Below are positions 18,101-28,100 of a DNA stretch of 64,000 bases, one piece after another. Position 1 is the first letter of the stretch, and each line of letters opens with the position of its first letter. Source of the stretch: Gemmatimonadaceae bacterium. GTDB lineage: Bacteria > Latescibacterota > UBA2968 > UBA8231. The DNA lies in the NCBI GenBank assembly GCA_002726335.1, contig PBSR01000133.1, forward strand, positions 8,140 through 72,139, in the 5' to 3' direction. Both the position numbers and the translations under genes were made by a program. Under the pieces are notes generated by a model that was given only the letters and a program-made list of their open reading frames with translations, ran no database searches and had not been told where the DNA came from.

Positions 18101-18959
18101 CGGCGTTGACGAAGAGATCGATGACGGCCGAGGTCGTCTGCCCATCAGGGTTCACGGCCCGCAATGTCAGCTGTTCCCACAGAGAGCGGTCGCTGGGAGC
18201 GCGTACGACGAGAACGCGGGTCGCCGTGTCGATGTGCACGTCCACCGCCGAGGTGGCATCCACGTGCCAGGCGATGTCCCGTGGTCCGAAGAGCGGATCG
18301 AAGAGCAGTTCGTCGAGGACGAAAGTGGTGCTGTCCACCTGACCACGGGAGAGGACGAGCTCTTCGGGCAGCCCCTCGATCGTAATGCCGCGCACATCGA
18401 CGCTGAGAGGGGTGATGAAGCGGAAGAACTCGTGCGTCCCGTCGGGCATGAAGTAGCGGGTTTCACGTATGCTGCTCTCGTCGATACGGATCGTCGAACC
18501 AGCGGCGGGAGCGAGGGCCCGCAGGTGGAAGGTGGCTGCCGGGCCGGAGCCGGAATCGGCTGCCCGGACGACGCTGTAATCAAGCTGTTCGCCAATCGGG
18601 GAAGCAGCTGGATCATCGGCGTCCAGAAGGGCATTACGAAAGGTCTCGCCGTCGCTCAGAAAGCCGCCGGGAGCAAAGGGCTGGAAACCCTCCTGGCGAG
18701 GGTTCTGGTCCTGGTCGACCAGTTCGAAGACCTCTCCGTCGAAGCTGAGGAATACGGCGGCGCCCGACAGGGTGACGTTTTCGGAGTCCACCCACAGGTC
18801 GATGTCGATGATGTCGCCCACCAGCGCCGTCGCCGCCGATGATTCCGTGCCTTGCACACGCAGTTCCAGACGTGCTGCCAGCAGCGGATCGGGGAGGCTC
18901 ATGATACACAGGAGAACCGCCGGCAAGAGGGCCGACAGTGGAGCTCTGAATCGTTGCAT
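15165..18959 (-). CDS. large secreted protein with cohesin-like and cadherin/Ig-like repeats and a C-terminal sorting module
   Basis: Predicted secreted surface protein of 1264 aa. The ATG at 18959 is chosen because it starts a clean signal peptide (MQRFRAPLSALLPAVLLC, cleavage near AARLEL). The N-terminal 170 residues look like a cohesin-type beta-sandwich. They are followed by about six tandem repeats of about 90 residues of the cadherin/tandem-95 type, recognised by recurring acidic EDPDAPDAQLTWTVSG-like segments. A (DPV)5 linker sits near the middle. The C-terminus has a FlgD-like module with NYPNPFNPETTIPLRV and a closing RMTLLR, the type A sorting pattern of type IX secretion. The role is probably adhesion or a surface scaffold. 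It is divergent from the tandem paralogues at 19.3-30.8 kb. Confidence 0.85.
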   Translation of the reverse strand: MQRFRAPLSALLPAVLLCIMSLPDPLLAARLELRVQGTESSAATALVGDIIDIDLWVDSENVTLSGAAVFLSFDGEVFELVDQDQNPRQEGFQPFAPGGFLSDGETFRNALLDADDPAASPIGEQLDYSVVRAADSGSGPAATFHLRALAPAAGSTIRIDESSIRETRYFMPDGTHEFFRFITPLSVDVRGITIEGLPEELVLSRGQVDSTTFVLDELLFDPLFGPRDIAWHVDATSAVDVHIDTATRVLVVRAPSDRSLWEQLTLRAVNPDGQTTSAVIDLFVNAGPVLQSGLDRIDLPEDGDHRLSLDALAEDPDAPDAQLTWTVAGSPELGARLKGPPHELILEPRPDWNGSGSVMLTATDRFGFADSTHLDVRVQAVNDAPRSLFSPNVRITRGKADSSLVVADLFADADDTVPSLGMSWTGADHITIARRNGHLVVTAPDDWEGSEVIEIAVTDAAGAGVFAPLTVTVAASLAPAVTGAPQRLGVAAGEASVLDLKDYITDPDDAQTDLIWSVSGQRELLVQVSTSGAVRVEAPTGFSGTENVRFLAYDPSGESAYFDLLVFAAPSGGEPLIAPFPAISLPPGGVDASIDLDDYVFDLDHAPGQISWTVSGPEGLELRVDGDSHVLTVIAADSLAGDFNIDLGAADPDGHETLSPLRVRVTSSFLDPVDPVDPVDPVDPVAVTDLTLAPLPTLRMSSGGFDQSLILDGYVESGDPASVIWEAESAEHVQVIVDNTDRRVTVLAEDGWTGPALIAIRALDGAGNIIAEAFMGVQVDAVVAALALRETVEIPVLQGDSVMTIDPASLLATGPDPEALTWEATGAQSYELTLENGRLVLRGDGFTSAGDETVTVVARDEAGNQASGSLLVRVLAADGSAGEEREGFRVTVIPNPIHPEFLDLFVLNDVGARPRLRSHLNDWTELPLTSVTDGIWHASHALGRGVEGAVSFLALSLEEGQLTRFERRIHVGTVPVAAGKTIAAGDFSLELEADAFAPTGGEAVVAVIPEFSLATAGLTPVGSSYRLHATGTLQSTPQLTLRTADPRALAYRWDGTEERWQFLGGSVTPGAVSIELDRLGRYALFTDTTAPVVTDIGSGRIRVADAGSGVADVEILVDGLPLPGAVVPGVDGEFQLTDLIPASATVEVRAADQAGNVATQRLALATSSLLPVSFELGQNYPNPFNPETTIPLRVGAAGGPLRLEIFNAAGQRIRTLMDDVLPAGERSVSWDGRDGEGRPVSSGTYIYRAITDDGLHTRRMTLLR
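16905..16949 (-). repeat. nine-base tandem repeat encoding (Asp-Pro-Val)5
   Basis: Five consecutive 9-bp units inside the secreted-protein gene, each encoding Asp-Pro-Val, form a stiff inter-domain linker. Units differ mainly at third positions, so the repeat is not a recent perfect expansion, but copy number could vary between strains. Confidence 0.85.
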
Positions 18960-19340
18960 GGTACCCGGTACCCGGTGAATACAGCAATCACGGCAGAGAC
19001 GGATCTTCACTCACGCCGGGGCAAGATCCGTACCACCTCCTGAAGAGAGCGGAACGACAGGTTCGGGCTGTCACAGGAACAGAGGTTCCTTCCCGTTGGG
19101 AAATGCTTGCCGGAAATATGTTCCCATCGACGGCCGGAACCCGCATCGGTATCTGGCGCGCACGGGTTTCATCTCCTCTGCAGGCGACTGGCATTGATGT
19201 TGCTCACAGCCCTCCTGGTCACCTTCAGAGCGACGGCGCATGACGTACCGTCAGACAAGCCCGCAAGGATGAGCGCGGTGGACACAAAGAGCCTGCACTC
19301 CCCAGCGTCCGAGGCTGAGAAGCACTCGACGCCCCCCATG
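18960..19340. other. intergenic region between divergent surface-protein genes
   Basis: About 380 bp without a convincing gene. It must contain the promoters for both flanking secreted-protein genes. A short direct duplication (GGTACCC GGTACCC) lies next to the minus-strand start at 18960-18974. An open frame from 19107 runs into the plus-strand gene and includes a second hydrophobic stretch (about 19190-19240) that could be a signal peptide if translation started earlier. Confidence 0.5.
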
Positions 19341-22300
19341 ATCTCCCGGCGCCCTAGGCGTCAGCGGGGACGTGTGTCCACGTCTTCCACTGGACGCCCG
19401 CAATGCTTGCTGGGCCGTTACGGCTGGTTCGCCCTGTGCCTGCTGTCAGCCACCTCCGCCTTTGGCTCACTCCCGGTATTCGAAAACAAGACACCCGCCG
19501 GCTTCTCGCCCGAGGACAGCACGGCACGCCAGGATTTCGTCGAGGGCAGCCAGATCACCGTGCGCGTCGACGTCAATCAGGCGGTGACCCCCACCTATCC
19601 AGTGATCGGCCACTTTCACAATGTGGAGCGCGCCGAGAGTCTGGACACGACGTCCGTTGACGGTGGCCAGGTCGACGTGGCCCTGACGCCGGGGGGGATC
19701 GTCCACATGGCCTGGATCGAGCACGAACTGATGTCGACGATGTCGACGCCGATCTACTACGTCCGCTATGCCCGCAGCAATGATGACGGTGCCACCTTTT
19801 CGACGCCCGTGAGCGTGTCCGGCAGCCTGCGGTTCGACCTGGTGACGGCCGACGGCAACGGCACCTCCTTCTCGACGATCGATCTCGAAGTCGACAGTCA
19901 GGGCAATCCCCGCGTCGTCTACGCCATGAACGAATCGCCAGACGGTAAGACGGCGGCGTTTACCGGGAACCCGGACAATGTCTACTTCAATTATTCACAG
20001 AACGGCGGGGCCTCGTGGCTGCCGGCGGACCGTACGATCATCGTCAACGATACCCTCACTGTCGGCAACGTAGAGGGCCGCACGACGGCCTTCCCCAGGA
20101 TGGTGATCGACGAGCGGGACAACATCTTCATCACCTACGCGCGGGGGGCGAGCCGCGGCGGCGGCGCCGGCACCGACGATGTCATGCTGGCACGGGTCGA
20201 CCGCGAAACGAGCCCCTTTTCAATGAAGGCTGTGGGCGCCTCCGGCACCGTAGGCAGCTCCGGTGGCGTACGCATATCGCCTGATGCTGATCGACAGACC
20301 GGACCTGACCTGGCCGTGGGACGGGGAGACGTGCTGCACGTGCTCTACTTCCACGAGGAGGCGGTGTCGGCCAACTCGGACATCGAACACAAGACACTTC
20401 TGGCCGACGACTGGGACGACGTCAACCCCAGCGGCTGGGACGCTTCGTTGGACGGCGCCGATGTGGACGATTTCGATCCCGCACCTGCAGGCAACGCCTC
20501 GCTCAACACGGAAGCGACCTTCGTCTTTCCTACCGTCGTCGTCGACACGGTGAGTTCGCCTGACAAGATCTACGCACTCTACAAGTTCGGCGACGCCACC
20601 TACGAGACGGTGTTCTACAACCGCTATACCTACGACCACGCCATCGGCGACGGCGCCGGGTGGAGTGTCGGCTCCGCCCAGGCGGTGTGGAGTACGGCGG
20701 CCAGCCCGCTGTTCGTCAGCGGCGACCTGAGCTACAACATCGAGCAGGACTGGACCGTCGTGGACCGCGTGAGCGCCGTCGTCGACGACCGCAGAGCCGA
20801 CGTTGGCGAGCTGCACATCGCCTTTTCCGGCGGCTACAGCAACACCGCTGCTGGCGTCGCCGGTGAGCAGGACATCTACTACGGCTTCTTCAACGGTCAG
20901 TCCTGGACACTCCCGGAAAAGGTCGCTGACGACGACGCGGGCACCGACTACGGTGTGGCCGCCACGGACGTCTTCCTGAGCAAACCCGCCCTCGCCCGGC
21001 GCGCAGGGGAGACGAACGTCTACCTGGCATTCACAGGAGGTAAGGCCGAGGGCCACGGGGTGCAGGGCATCAGTGATGTCGACGATCACCCGTACTTCAA
21101 GGTCCTGGGGCGAGATGTGACCTCCGAGGACCAGTCACAGCCCGTCGGCGGCTATCAGTACGACCTGAACTACACGCCGGTGAACCCTCTGGACGCCACC
21201 ACGACCATCGAGGACAACGCCGTCTACGTACACGTCTCCGACAACCTGACCGGCGAAGGCCTTGGCGCCACGGGCAAAGCGAGCGACGGCTTCCTCGCCG
21301 GCGACTGGGAGAATGTGGGCACAAGCCTGCAGGACGAAGACAAGTACTTCGAGGGCAACATCAACGAGGATACGTCGAGTGATCACGAGTGGGGCGACGA
21401 TGATGACAAGGTGGGACTGCTCGTCAAGCTCAACGTGCTGGGCTCCGATTCATCGACGAACCTGCAGCTGATCACGTCGAGCACGGCCGCTGATGGTGGC
21501 GCCGGTGCCCGTACCGTTCGCGTTGCGTCCTCGCCTCCCGTATCGGTCGCCATAGGCGACTTCTTCCTCCTCGGGGCCGAGATCGATATCGTTGACGCCA
21601 ATACGACCCCCACCATCTCCCTGTCCCAGCCCGATGGCGTCGCCGACACGGCGAACACGTCCTTCCCGATCCGCTACAGCCTGTCAGACCCGGACGATGA
21701 CTTCGGCACCGGCCTGCTGGCAGCGTTCTACTTCGCCGAGAGTGGTGGCCTGAGCAGCGTCCAGGACATCCGCATCTTCGGCACCCTGATCGCCGACGAG
21801 AACGACAATACAGCGGTGAACAGTTCGGGAACGGATGACTTCATCGAGGGCAGCAACCAGACCTACTCCTGGGACGACCCGTCGACGGCGCTGAAGAACC
21901 TGCTCTTCGCCAGTGTGCCACAGGCACCGAGCGCTGACTACTACATCTATCTGGTCGCCGAGGATGGCAAGAACCCGCCGGTGTTCGTGCGCAGTTCGGG
22001 CACTCTCACTGTGCGCCATAAGCCCATCGTGCTGCACGTGGATCCCGCTGTCCGAGACACGGTGGATACCGGTGTGCGCTCCGGAACGTCGGCCAACCCG
22101 TACGATCTGGACTTCGCAGTGCGGGACTACGACAGCCAGGGAACGAGTCAGGTTGCCCTGTTCTACTCCGCCGTCAGTGGTCTGGCGTCGGTGTCAGCCA
22201 GCGGGACCTACCCGAACCAGTCCTTCGCCCTAGGCAAGAGTGTTTCCGGCACACGGGCAATCTACATCGAGAAGTCCGACACGCTCACCAGCGCCGACAC

Positions 22301-25106
22301 CGAGTTCAGCTGGGACATTACCGACTCCGTCTATGTCTCCGGCGACTCGGCCGCCGTCGAGGCGGGCAACTACACGCTCTACGTCGTCGTCAGCGACTCC
22401 ACCGACTTTGTCGTCGGCGAGAGTAAGGGACAGATCATCGTGCGCCACTCACCCTATTTCGTGTTTTACGAACCGGCCAAGGACACCCACAGGCGGATCG
22501 ACTCAGGCAGCCAACCGGTGTACACGATCCAGTGGCAGAAGGGGCCGGGGGACTCGGACTTCGACGATGACGCCAAGATCGATCTGTATTTCACCACCGA
22601 CAACCCGGTGAATATCAACTACGAGGACGACCCTGACTCGCTGCTGAAGGACGCCGACACCCGGCCTCTGGTAGGCGATGGGAGCGAGGACGACACGACG
22701 GATATGTACGTGTGGGATTTTCGGACCCCGGCCGAAGAGGTCCCGGTGGACAGCACACGGGTATGGCTGTACGCCATCATCGGCGACGATGATGGCAATG
22801 AGAGTGTCGTCCTCGGCGGCTCGGTGACCGTAACACACACGCCGTACATCAACCTGACGACGAGCGACCTGGACAACCTGACCAGCTTCGATCAGAACGA
22901 CGTGCTCCGCGTGACCTGGCAGGACTATATGGTGGATGACGGTTCGGGCACGGAGGACGCCTACATCCGGGTCTATGCATCGCAAAATCCGTCAGCTTTC
23001 ACAACGATCTCCACGCTTGATGCCGCCGTCGATGGCGCCACGACGTTTCTGATCAACAGCACAAGCGGTACTCTGGCAACGGCTGTCGACACCTTGCGGG
23101 AGAGTGGCAGCGACTTCTTCGACTGGAATACAAAGCTCTTCGGCGCCGCTTCGACGGACTACGACATCTACGTGGCCATCAGCGCCGACTCGACCTTCGC
23201 CGACAACGCGGCAGGGGGGATCCAGTTGAGCACAACATCGACGCCGCTGTCGATCGGTGTGGCCGGCTCGACGCCGAATGTCAGCCTCAGCCCGACGGAT
23301 CAGGCGATCTCCATCGGCGACACACTTACCTTCGATGTGATGGTGCAGAACTCGACGCCCATCAACCTGGTCCAGGTCGTGATGTCGATCAACAGCACGG
23401 ATTTCGCCGTGCGTGACCAGGATTCGTCGACGAGCGGCACTCAGCCCTTCATCGACCTCAACAACGTCTTCCCCGCCACTTCGGCGATCGAGAACCAGTT
23501 CCGCTCCAGTGGCAATCAGCTTCGTTTCGCCAAGTCAACCTTCAGCGGGCAGGTCGTTGGCACCACGACTGAGCCGGAGGCGCTGGCACGCTTTCAGCTG
23601 GTGGCGCGTGACGATCTGCAGGCCACGCCCTCTCTGGTGTTCGCCACCGGTTCCACTGGAACCGTGTTCGGTCTCGTGGGCAACAGCGATCCCCTCGACA
23701 CCGGCGGCGGTCTGTCGGTGTCACCCGCGGAGCTGACACGACAGGCTCGTGGCCAGATCTCCGCCACCGTCGAGCTGGAAGGACGTACGATCCCGCCGGC
23801 GACGAGCGATTTCACGACGCTGCTGGACATCCATCTGCGTCTGCCGGGCAGTACGATCGATGTGGACGACACGAATTTCATCAGCGCCAACGACGACGAC
23901 ACGGCCACGACAGACACGGTGGAAGTGTCGGTGGCCGCCGCCGGTGCCCTCAGCCTGGTGAGCGTTCCTGCAGGGCGTTACGTGCTGACGGTGAAGGACA
24001 CCAGCCACGTGAGTGGACGGACCGATACGATCACCGTACGCAACGGCGAGACGGTGACGATCAGCTCCGGCAACAACAACGGCTTCTTCGGCTCCGATCT
24101 GCGCGGCGACCCGACGGTTCTGCTACCCTCCAGTGGGCGCGAGCTGATCGCCGGGGACGTGAGCGAGGACAACGAGATCAACGAGGATGATGTCAACCTG
24201 ATTATTGCTGCCTGGGGCACCGATGACGCGGTGGACAACTTCGAGCAGGCCGACATCAACAACGACGATATCGTCGGCGCCTCCGATCTGACGGTGACGA
24301 CATCGAATTTCGGCAACAGCCAGGGTTTCGGTGCGCCGCCAGTCTACAAGGTGGCCACCGTCACTGCCGGCAACCCCGGGGCGAGGAACGATCGGGCGGC
24401 GCTGGAGCTGCGGCCGATCAGCGTGCGGCCCGACCGGGCCGTGGCGCCTGGGGAGGTGCTGGGAATCGAGGTGTATGGCCTTGGTATCGAAGACCTGGCA
24501 GGGTACGAATTCCGTATTGATCTGGACGAAACGAGGCTGCGACCGCTGCCGGACCGTGCCGAAAAGGGGGATGTCTTTGCCGCCAATCCGTACGGGTCTG
24601 TCTTCGACGTCCGTGTGGAGGACGGATCACTACGCGTGCTCAGCTCACGTATCGGCAAGCAGTGGTCGGCCGCCGGAACTGGCTCGCTGGCGAAGCTGTG
24701 GTTCGAGGTGATCGATACCGGGGCCGAAGAGAGCTTGACCCTGGGTGACGGCGTGCTGTTGAACACGGGGTACCAGCCGGACCAGGTGGCCTGGAGCAAC
24801 TCTCTCTTCGAGATGCTGTTGCCGCAGCAACCGGTACTGGACGTGAACTACCCCAATCCCTTCAACCCGACGACGGCGATTCCCTTTGCTCTGCAGGGGG
24901 CGACCGACGACGTGCGGCTGCAGATCTACAATCTGCTCGGTCAGCGCGTCCGGACCCTGTTGTCGGGCCCCATGTCTCCGGGGTTCCACACGATCGTCTG
25001 GAATGGCCGTGATGATGCCGGTCGGCAGGTGGCGGCAGGCATGTACATCTCCGAACTGCGCACGGCGGAATTCCGCCAGACGCGCAAGATGACCCTCGTC
25101 AAGTAA
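19341..25106 (+). CDS. giant secreted sialidase-like/cohesin/dockerin protein with C-terminal sorting module (paralogue 1)
   Basis: Secreted multidomain protein of about 1920 aa; the start is uncertain. ATG 19341 gives a signal peptide around GWFALCLLSATSAFG, with the mature protein beginning near SLPVFENKTP. The N-terminal third has Asp-box-like segments (SNDDGATFSTP, SQNGGASWLP) as in BNR/sialidase propellers. The middle holds several Ig-like repeats ending RHSP or THTP. Near 23.27-23.69 kb and 24.4-24.8 kb are two cohesin-like beta-sandwiches. Between them lies a dockerin-like pair of Ca-binding loops (DVSEDNEINEDDV and DINNDDIVGASDL). The end is a FlgD-like module with NYPNPFNPTTAIPF. A catalytic sialidase role is not shown; ligand binding or scaffolding is as likely. 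It is followed after 12 bp by a paralogue. Confidence 0.87.
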   Translation: MSRRPRRQRGRVSTSSTGRPQCLLGRYGWFALCLLSATSAFGSLPVFENKTPAGFSPEDSTARQDFVEGSQITVRVDVNQAVTPTYPVIGHFHNVERAESLDTTSVDGGQVDVALTPGGIVHMAWIEHELMSTMSTPIYYVRYARSNDDGATFSTPVSVSGSLRFDLVTADGNGTSFSTIDLEVDSQGNPRVVYAMNESPDGKTAAFTGNPDNVYFNYSQNGGASWLPADRTIIVNDTLTVGNVEGRTTAFPRMVIDERDNIFITYARGASRGGGAGTDDVMLARVDRETSPFSMKAVGASGTVGSSGGVRISPDADRQTGPDLAVGRGDVLHVLYFHEEAVSANSDIEHKTLLADDWDDVNPSGWDASLDGADVDDFDPAPAGNASLNTEATFVFPTVVVDTVSSPDKIYALYKFGDATYETVFYNRYTYDHAIGDGAGWSVGSAQAVWSTAASPLFVSGDLSYNIEQDWTVVDRVSAVVDDRRADVGELHIAFSGGYSNTAAGVAGEQDIYYGFFNGQSWTLPEKVADDDAGTDYGVAATDVFLSKPALARRAGETNVYLAFTGGKAEGHGVQGISDVDDHPYFKVLGRDVTSEDQSQPVGGYQYDLNYTPVNPLDATTTIEDNAVYVHVSDNLTGEGLGATGKASDGFLAGDWENVGTSLQDEDKYFEGNINEDTSSDHEWGDDDDKVGLLVKLNVLGSDSSTNLQLITSSTAADGGAGARTVRVASSPPVSVAIGDFFLLGAEIDIVDANTTPTISLSQPDGVADTANTSFPIRYSLSDPDDDFGTGLLAAFYFAESGGLSSVQDIRIFGTLIADENDNTAVNSSGTDDFIEGSNQTYSWDDPSTALKNLLFASVPQAPSADYYIYLVAEDGKNPPVFVRSSGTLTVRHKPIVLHVDPAVRDTVDTGVRSGTSANPYDLDFAVRDYDSQGTSQVALFYSAVSGLASVSASGTYPNQSFALGKSVSGTRAIYIEKSDTLTSADTEFSWDITDSVYVSGDSAAVEAGNYTLYVVVSDSTDFVVGESKGQIIVRHSPYFVFYEPAKDTHRRIDSGSQPVYTIQWQKGPGDSDFDDDAKIDLYFTTDNPVNINYEDDPDSLLKDADTRPLVGDGSEDDTTDMYVWDFRTPAEEVPVDSTRVWLYAIIGDDDGNESVVLGGSVTVTHTPYINLTTSDLDNLTSFDQNDVLRVTWQDYMVDDGSGTEDAYIRVYASQNPSAFTTISTLDAAVDGATTFLINSTSGTLATAVDTLRESGSDFFDWNTKLFGAASTDYDIYVAISADSTFADNAAGGIQLSTTSTPLSIGVAGSTPNVSLSPTDQAISIGDTLTFDVMVQNSTPINLVQVVMSINSTDFAVRDQDSSTSGTQPFIDLNNVFPATSAIENQFRSSGNQLRFAKSTFSGQVVGTTTEPEALARFQLVARDDLQATPSLVFATGSTGTVFGLVGNSDPLDTGGGLSVSPAELTRQARGQISATVELEGRTIPPATSDFTTLLDIHLRLPGSTIDVDDTNFISANDDDTATTDTVEVSVAAAGALSLVSVPAGRYVLTVKDTSHVSGRTDTITVRNGETVTISSGNNNGFFGSDLRGDPTVLLPSSGRELIAGDVSEDNEINEDDVNLIIAAWGTDDAVDNFEQADINNDDIVGASDLTVTTSNFGNSQGFGAPPVYKVATVTAGNPGARNDRAALELRPISVRPDRAVAPGEVLGIEVYGLGIEDLAGYEFRIDLDETRLRPLPDRAEKGDVFAANPYGSVFDVRVEDGSLRVLSSRIGKQWSAAGTGSLAKLWFEVIDTGAEESLTLGDGVLLNTGYQPDQVAWSNSLFEMLLPQQPVLDVNYPNPFNPTTAIPFALQGATDDVRLQIYNLLGQRVRTLLSGPMSPGFHTIVWNGRDDAGRQVAAGMYISELRTAEFRQTRKMTLVK

Positions 25107-25118
25107 GGCTGGACTGAC

Positions 25119-28100
25119 GTGCGTCGTCTCACCACATGGGCAGCTGCGGTGCTGTTCACGTCGATTCAGGTCGCAGAAGCGGCCGCTCCTCTATTTGAGA
25201 ATCGTACTCCAGTCGGCTTCAACCCCGCCGACAGCACCACCGTCCAGGACTTCGTCTCGGGCAGCGACGTGTCCATCCGCGTCGACCTGAACCAGGCGGC
25301 CACACCTGACTATCCAGTCATCGGCCACTTCCACGCCGTGGAACGCAGCGAGCAGCAGAGTACCACCAACACAGACGGCCTGCAGATCGATGTCGCCATC
25401 GTCGACGTAGCTCCCTTCGGAACGAGCGACAATATCCCCCTCGAAGGCGTCACGCAGGCGGCATCGGACGTTCCGGCACTCCACCTGGCCTGGATCGAGG
25501 CGTCCACATCGACCACGGGACCCGTGTTCACCGGAGGATCGACGGCGGCGTACGAAGTGTTCTATGCCAACTCTACCGACGGCGGCGCCACCTTCAGCAC
25601 GCCCGTCAGTGTGTCGGGTGGTCTGAGCTACTATCTGCTGTCCACCGATGGTGGCGGTACCGCCTTTTCGACACTGGATCTGGAGGTCGACAGCAGTGGC
25701 GATCCGAGGATTGTCTATGCCTTCACGACAACGGCAGATCGATCTCATGACGACAACATCTACTTCGGATACTCCCTCGACGGCGGACAGACGTGGGAAT
25801 CACCGCTGACGATCAATGATGTGACCACAGCCGGCAACACCGAAGGACACAGCACGGCCTTCCCGCGGATGGTCATCGACGATCGCGATCGCATCTTCAT
25901 CAGCTACGTACGGGGTGCCACGCAGGGCGGCGGTACCGACGATGTACTGCTCGCCAAGATCAACCATCATGTCAGTCCCTTTGTACAGGTACCCGTGGGC
26001 TCACTGGGTACGCCCGGGTCAAGCGGCGGTGTTCGTCTGACAGCCGACGCCAAGCGGCACACCGGGCCTGATCTGGCCATCGGCGACGGTGACAATCTGC
26101 ACGTGGTCTACTTCAGTGATGCCGATGATCGCATCGAGCACAAGCGGCTATCCACGGACACAACCTGGGTGAACGTCACCAATTTCGGTTGGGACCAGGA
26201 CACCGACGGAGCTACGGTGGCCGCTTTCGTCGACGAGGCCGCCAGCAATGCGGCCCTCAATCGAGACGCAACCTTCTACTTCCCCACACTCGCCATCGAC
26301 CGGAGCCGGCTGCCGGACCGCATCTACTCCGTCTACAAATGGGCGGACAACACGCCCATCGAGTCCATCGGCTACAACCAGTATGATGACGATGGGAGTA
26401 CGGGAGTGGCCGCCACGTGGGGGACGGCTCAGACCGTCTGGAGTACAGGCACGACTCCCCTGTTCAGCGATGGCGGTGGGGCCTACGAAGTCGAACTCGA
26501 CTGGCAGATCACCGAACGTGTGGCGGCGGTGGTAGATGACAGCATCGGCGTCGGCGGCGATCTGCACATCGCTTTCTCCGCCGGCTACAGCGGCGGCGCC
26601 GAGCACGACATCCACTTTGCCACGTTCAACGGCAAGAGCTGGACGTTGCCGGAGAAAGTCGGGGACGACGACTCGGATGGCACCGGTACCGAAGATGGCA
26701 TCGCCACCACCGATACGTACCTGTCGAGTCCCGCTCTGGCAACACACCACGATTTCGAAAGTCTCTACCTGGCTTTTGCCGGTGGTGCCGGTGAGGGTTT
26801 CGGCGTGAAGGGCGTCAGCGATGTCGACCAGCACCCCTACTTCAAGGTCCTCGGACGCGCTTCAACGTGGGAGGACAAGTCGGTTCCCGTTGGCGCCTAC
26901 GAATACACGCTGACCTACTCACCCATCAATCCCCAGGTGCCGGGAACGCAGTTGGCTGACCGGGCGGTCTACGTGCACGCCGCTGACCCGTCCGATGGCA
27001 GCGGCCTGGGATCGACGGGAGCGACGACGGACGGCTTCCTGAGCGGCACGTGGGAACGAGTCGGTACGAGTCTGCAGGACACGCAGAAACGCTTTGAAGG
27101 TCTCGTGGACGAGAGTTCCGGCGACAGTCGCGAATGGGGGGACGAAGACGACAAGATCGGTCTGCTGGTCAAGCTCAACGTGCTCGGCTCCGACTCGGCG
27201 ACGAATCTGCAACTGGTGACCAACAGCTCAGCAGCGGAGCGGTCGGTGGCCGTCGGCAGCACGCCTCCCGTCAGCCTGACGGCGGGTGCCTTCTTCGCAC
27301 TGGGTGCGGACATCGACATCGTCGCCGCCAACACGGCCCCCACGGTAGCCATCACCGATCCCGATGGCAGCGGTGATACGGCAAACACAGCCTATACGAT
27401 CCGCTACGATCTGGCCGACGCAGACGACGATCTGAGCGGCACGCTGAACGCCGCCTTCTACGCCTATCCCGCAGCCGGCCTGGCCACGGTGCAGGACATT
27501 CTCATTTTCGGGACGTTGATCGCCGACCAGAACGATGTGAGTTCACGCAACGCCAACGGCACCGATGACCTGACAGAGGGGACCAACCAGACCTACACCT
27601 GGGACGACCCTCCCTCGGTCCTGCAGAGTTCAGCCCTGTTTGCATCGATCCTGAAAGTCCGATCTGACAAGTACTACATCTATCTCGTCGCCGACGATGG
27701 TGACAACCCACCGGTCTTTGCCGTCAGCCCCGGCGCGATCACCCTGATCCATGGCCCCGTCGTCCAGCAGGTGGACCCCATCGTCGCCGATACGGTGGAC
27801 ACGGGGGAACGCACGGGCGCCAAAGCGAATCCGTACGACCTGGACTTCGCCGTCATCGACTACGACAGCGAGGCCCGTGTACAGCTGTTCTACTCCGCCG
27901 TCAGCGGACTGACGTCGGTGTCGGCCTCCGGCACATATCCGGCCGAAACCTTTGTACTCGGCAAGAGCGTTTCCGGCACCCGCGGCACGGCGATCACCTC
28001 GTCGACGAGCCTCTCCGCCACAGACCGCGAGTATTCGTGGGACGTGACGTCACCCATCATCACACAGGGCGCCTATTATCTGTACGCAGTTGCATCCGAT

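Noticed and set aside
19107..19340. N-terminal extension of the giant paralogue 1, with a second hydrophobic stretch
   Set aside because: Paralogue 2 has its signal peptide directly before the PLFENRTP start and nothing equivalent upstream, so the extension is probably not translated; noted as uncertain.
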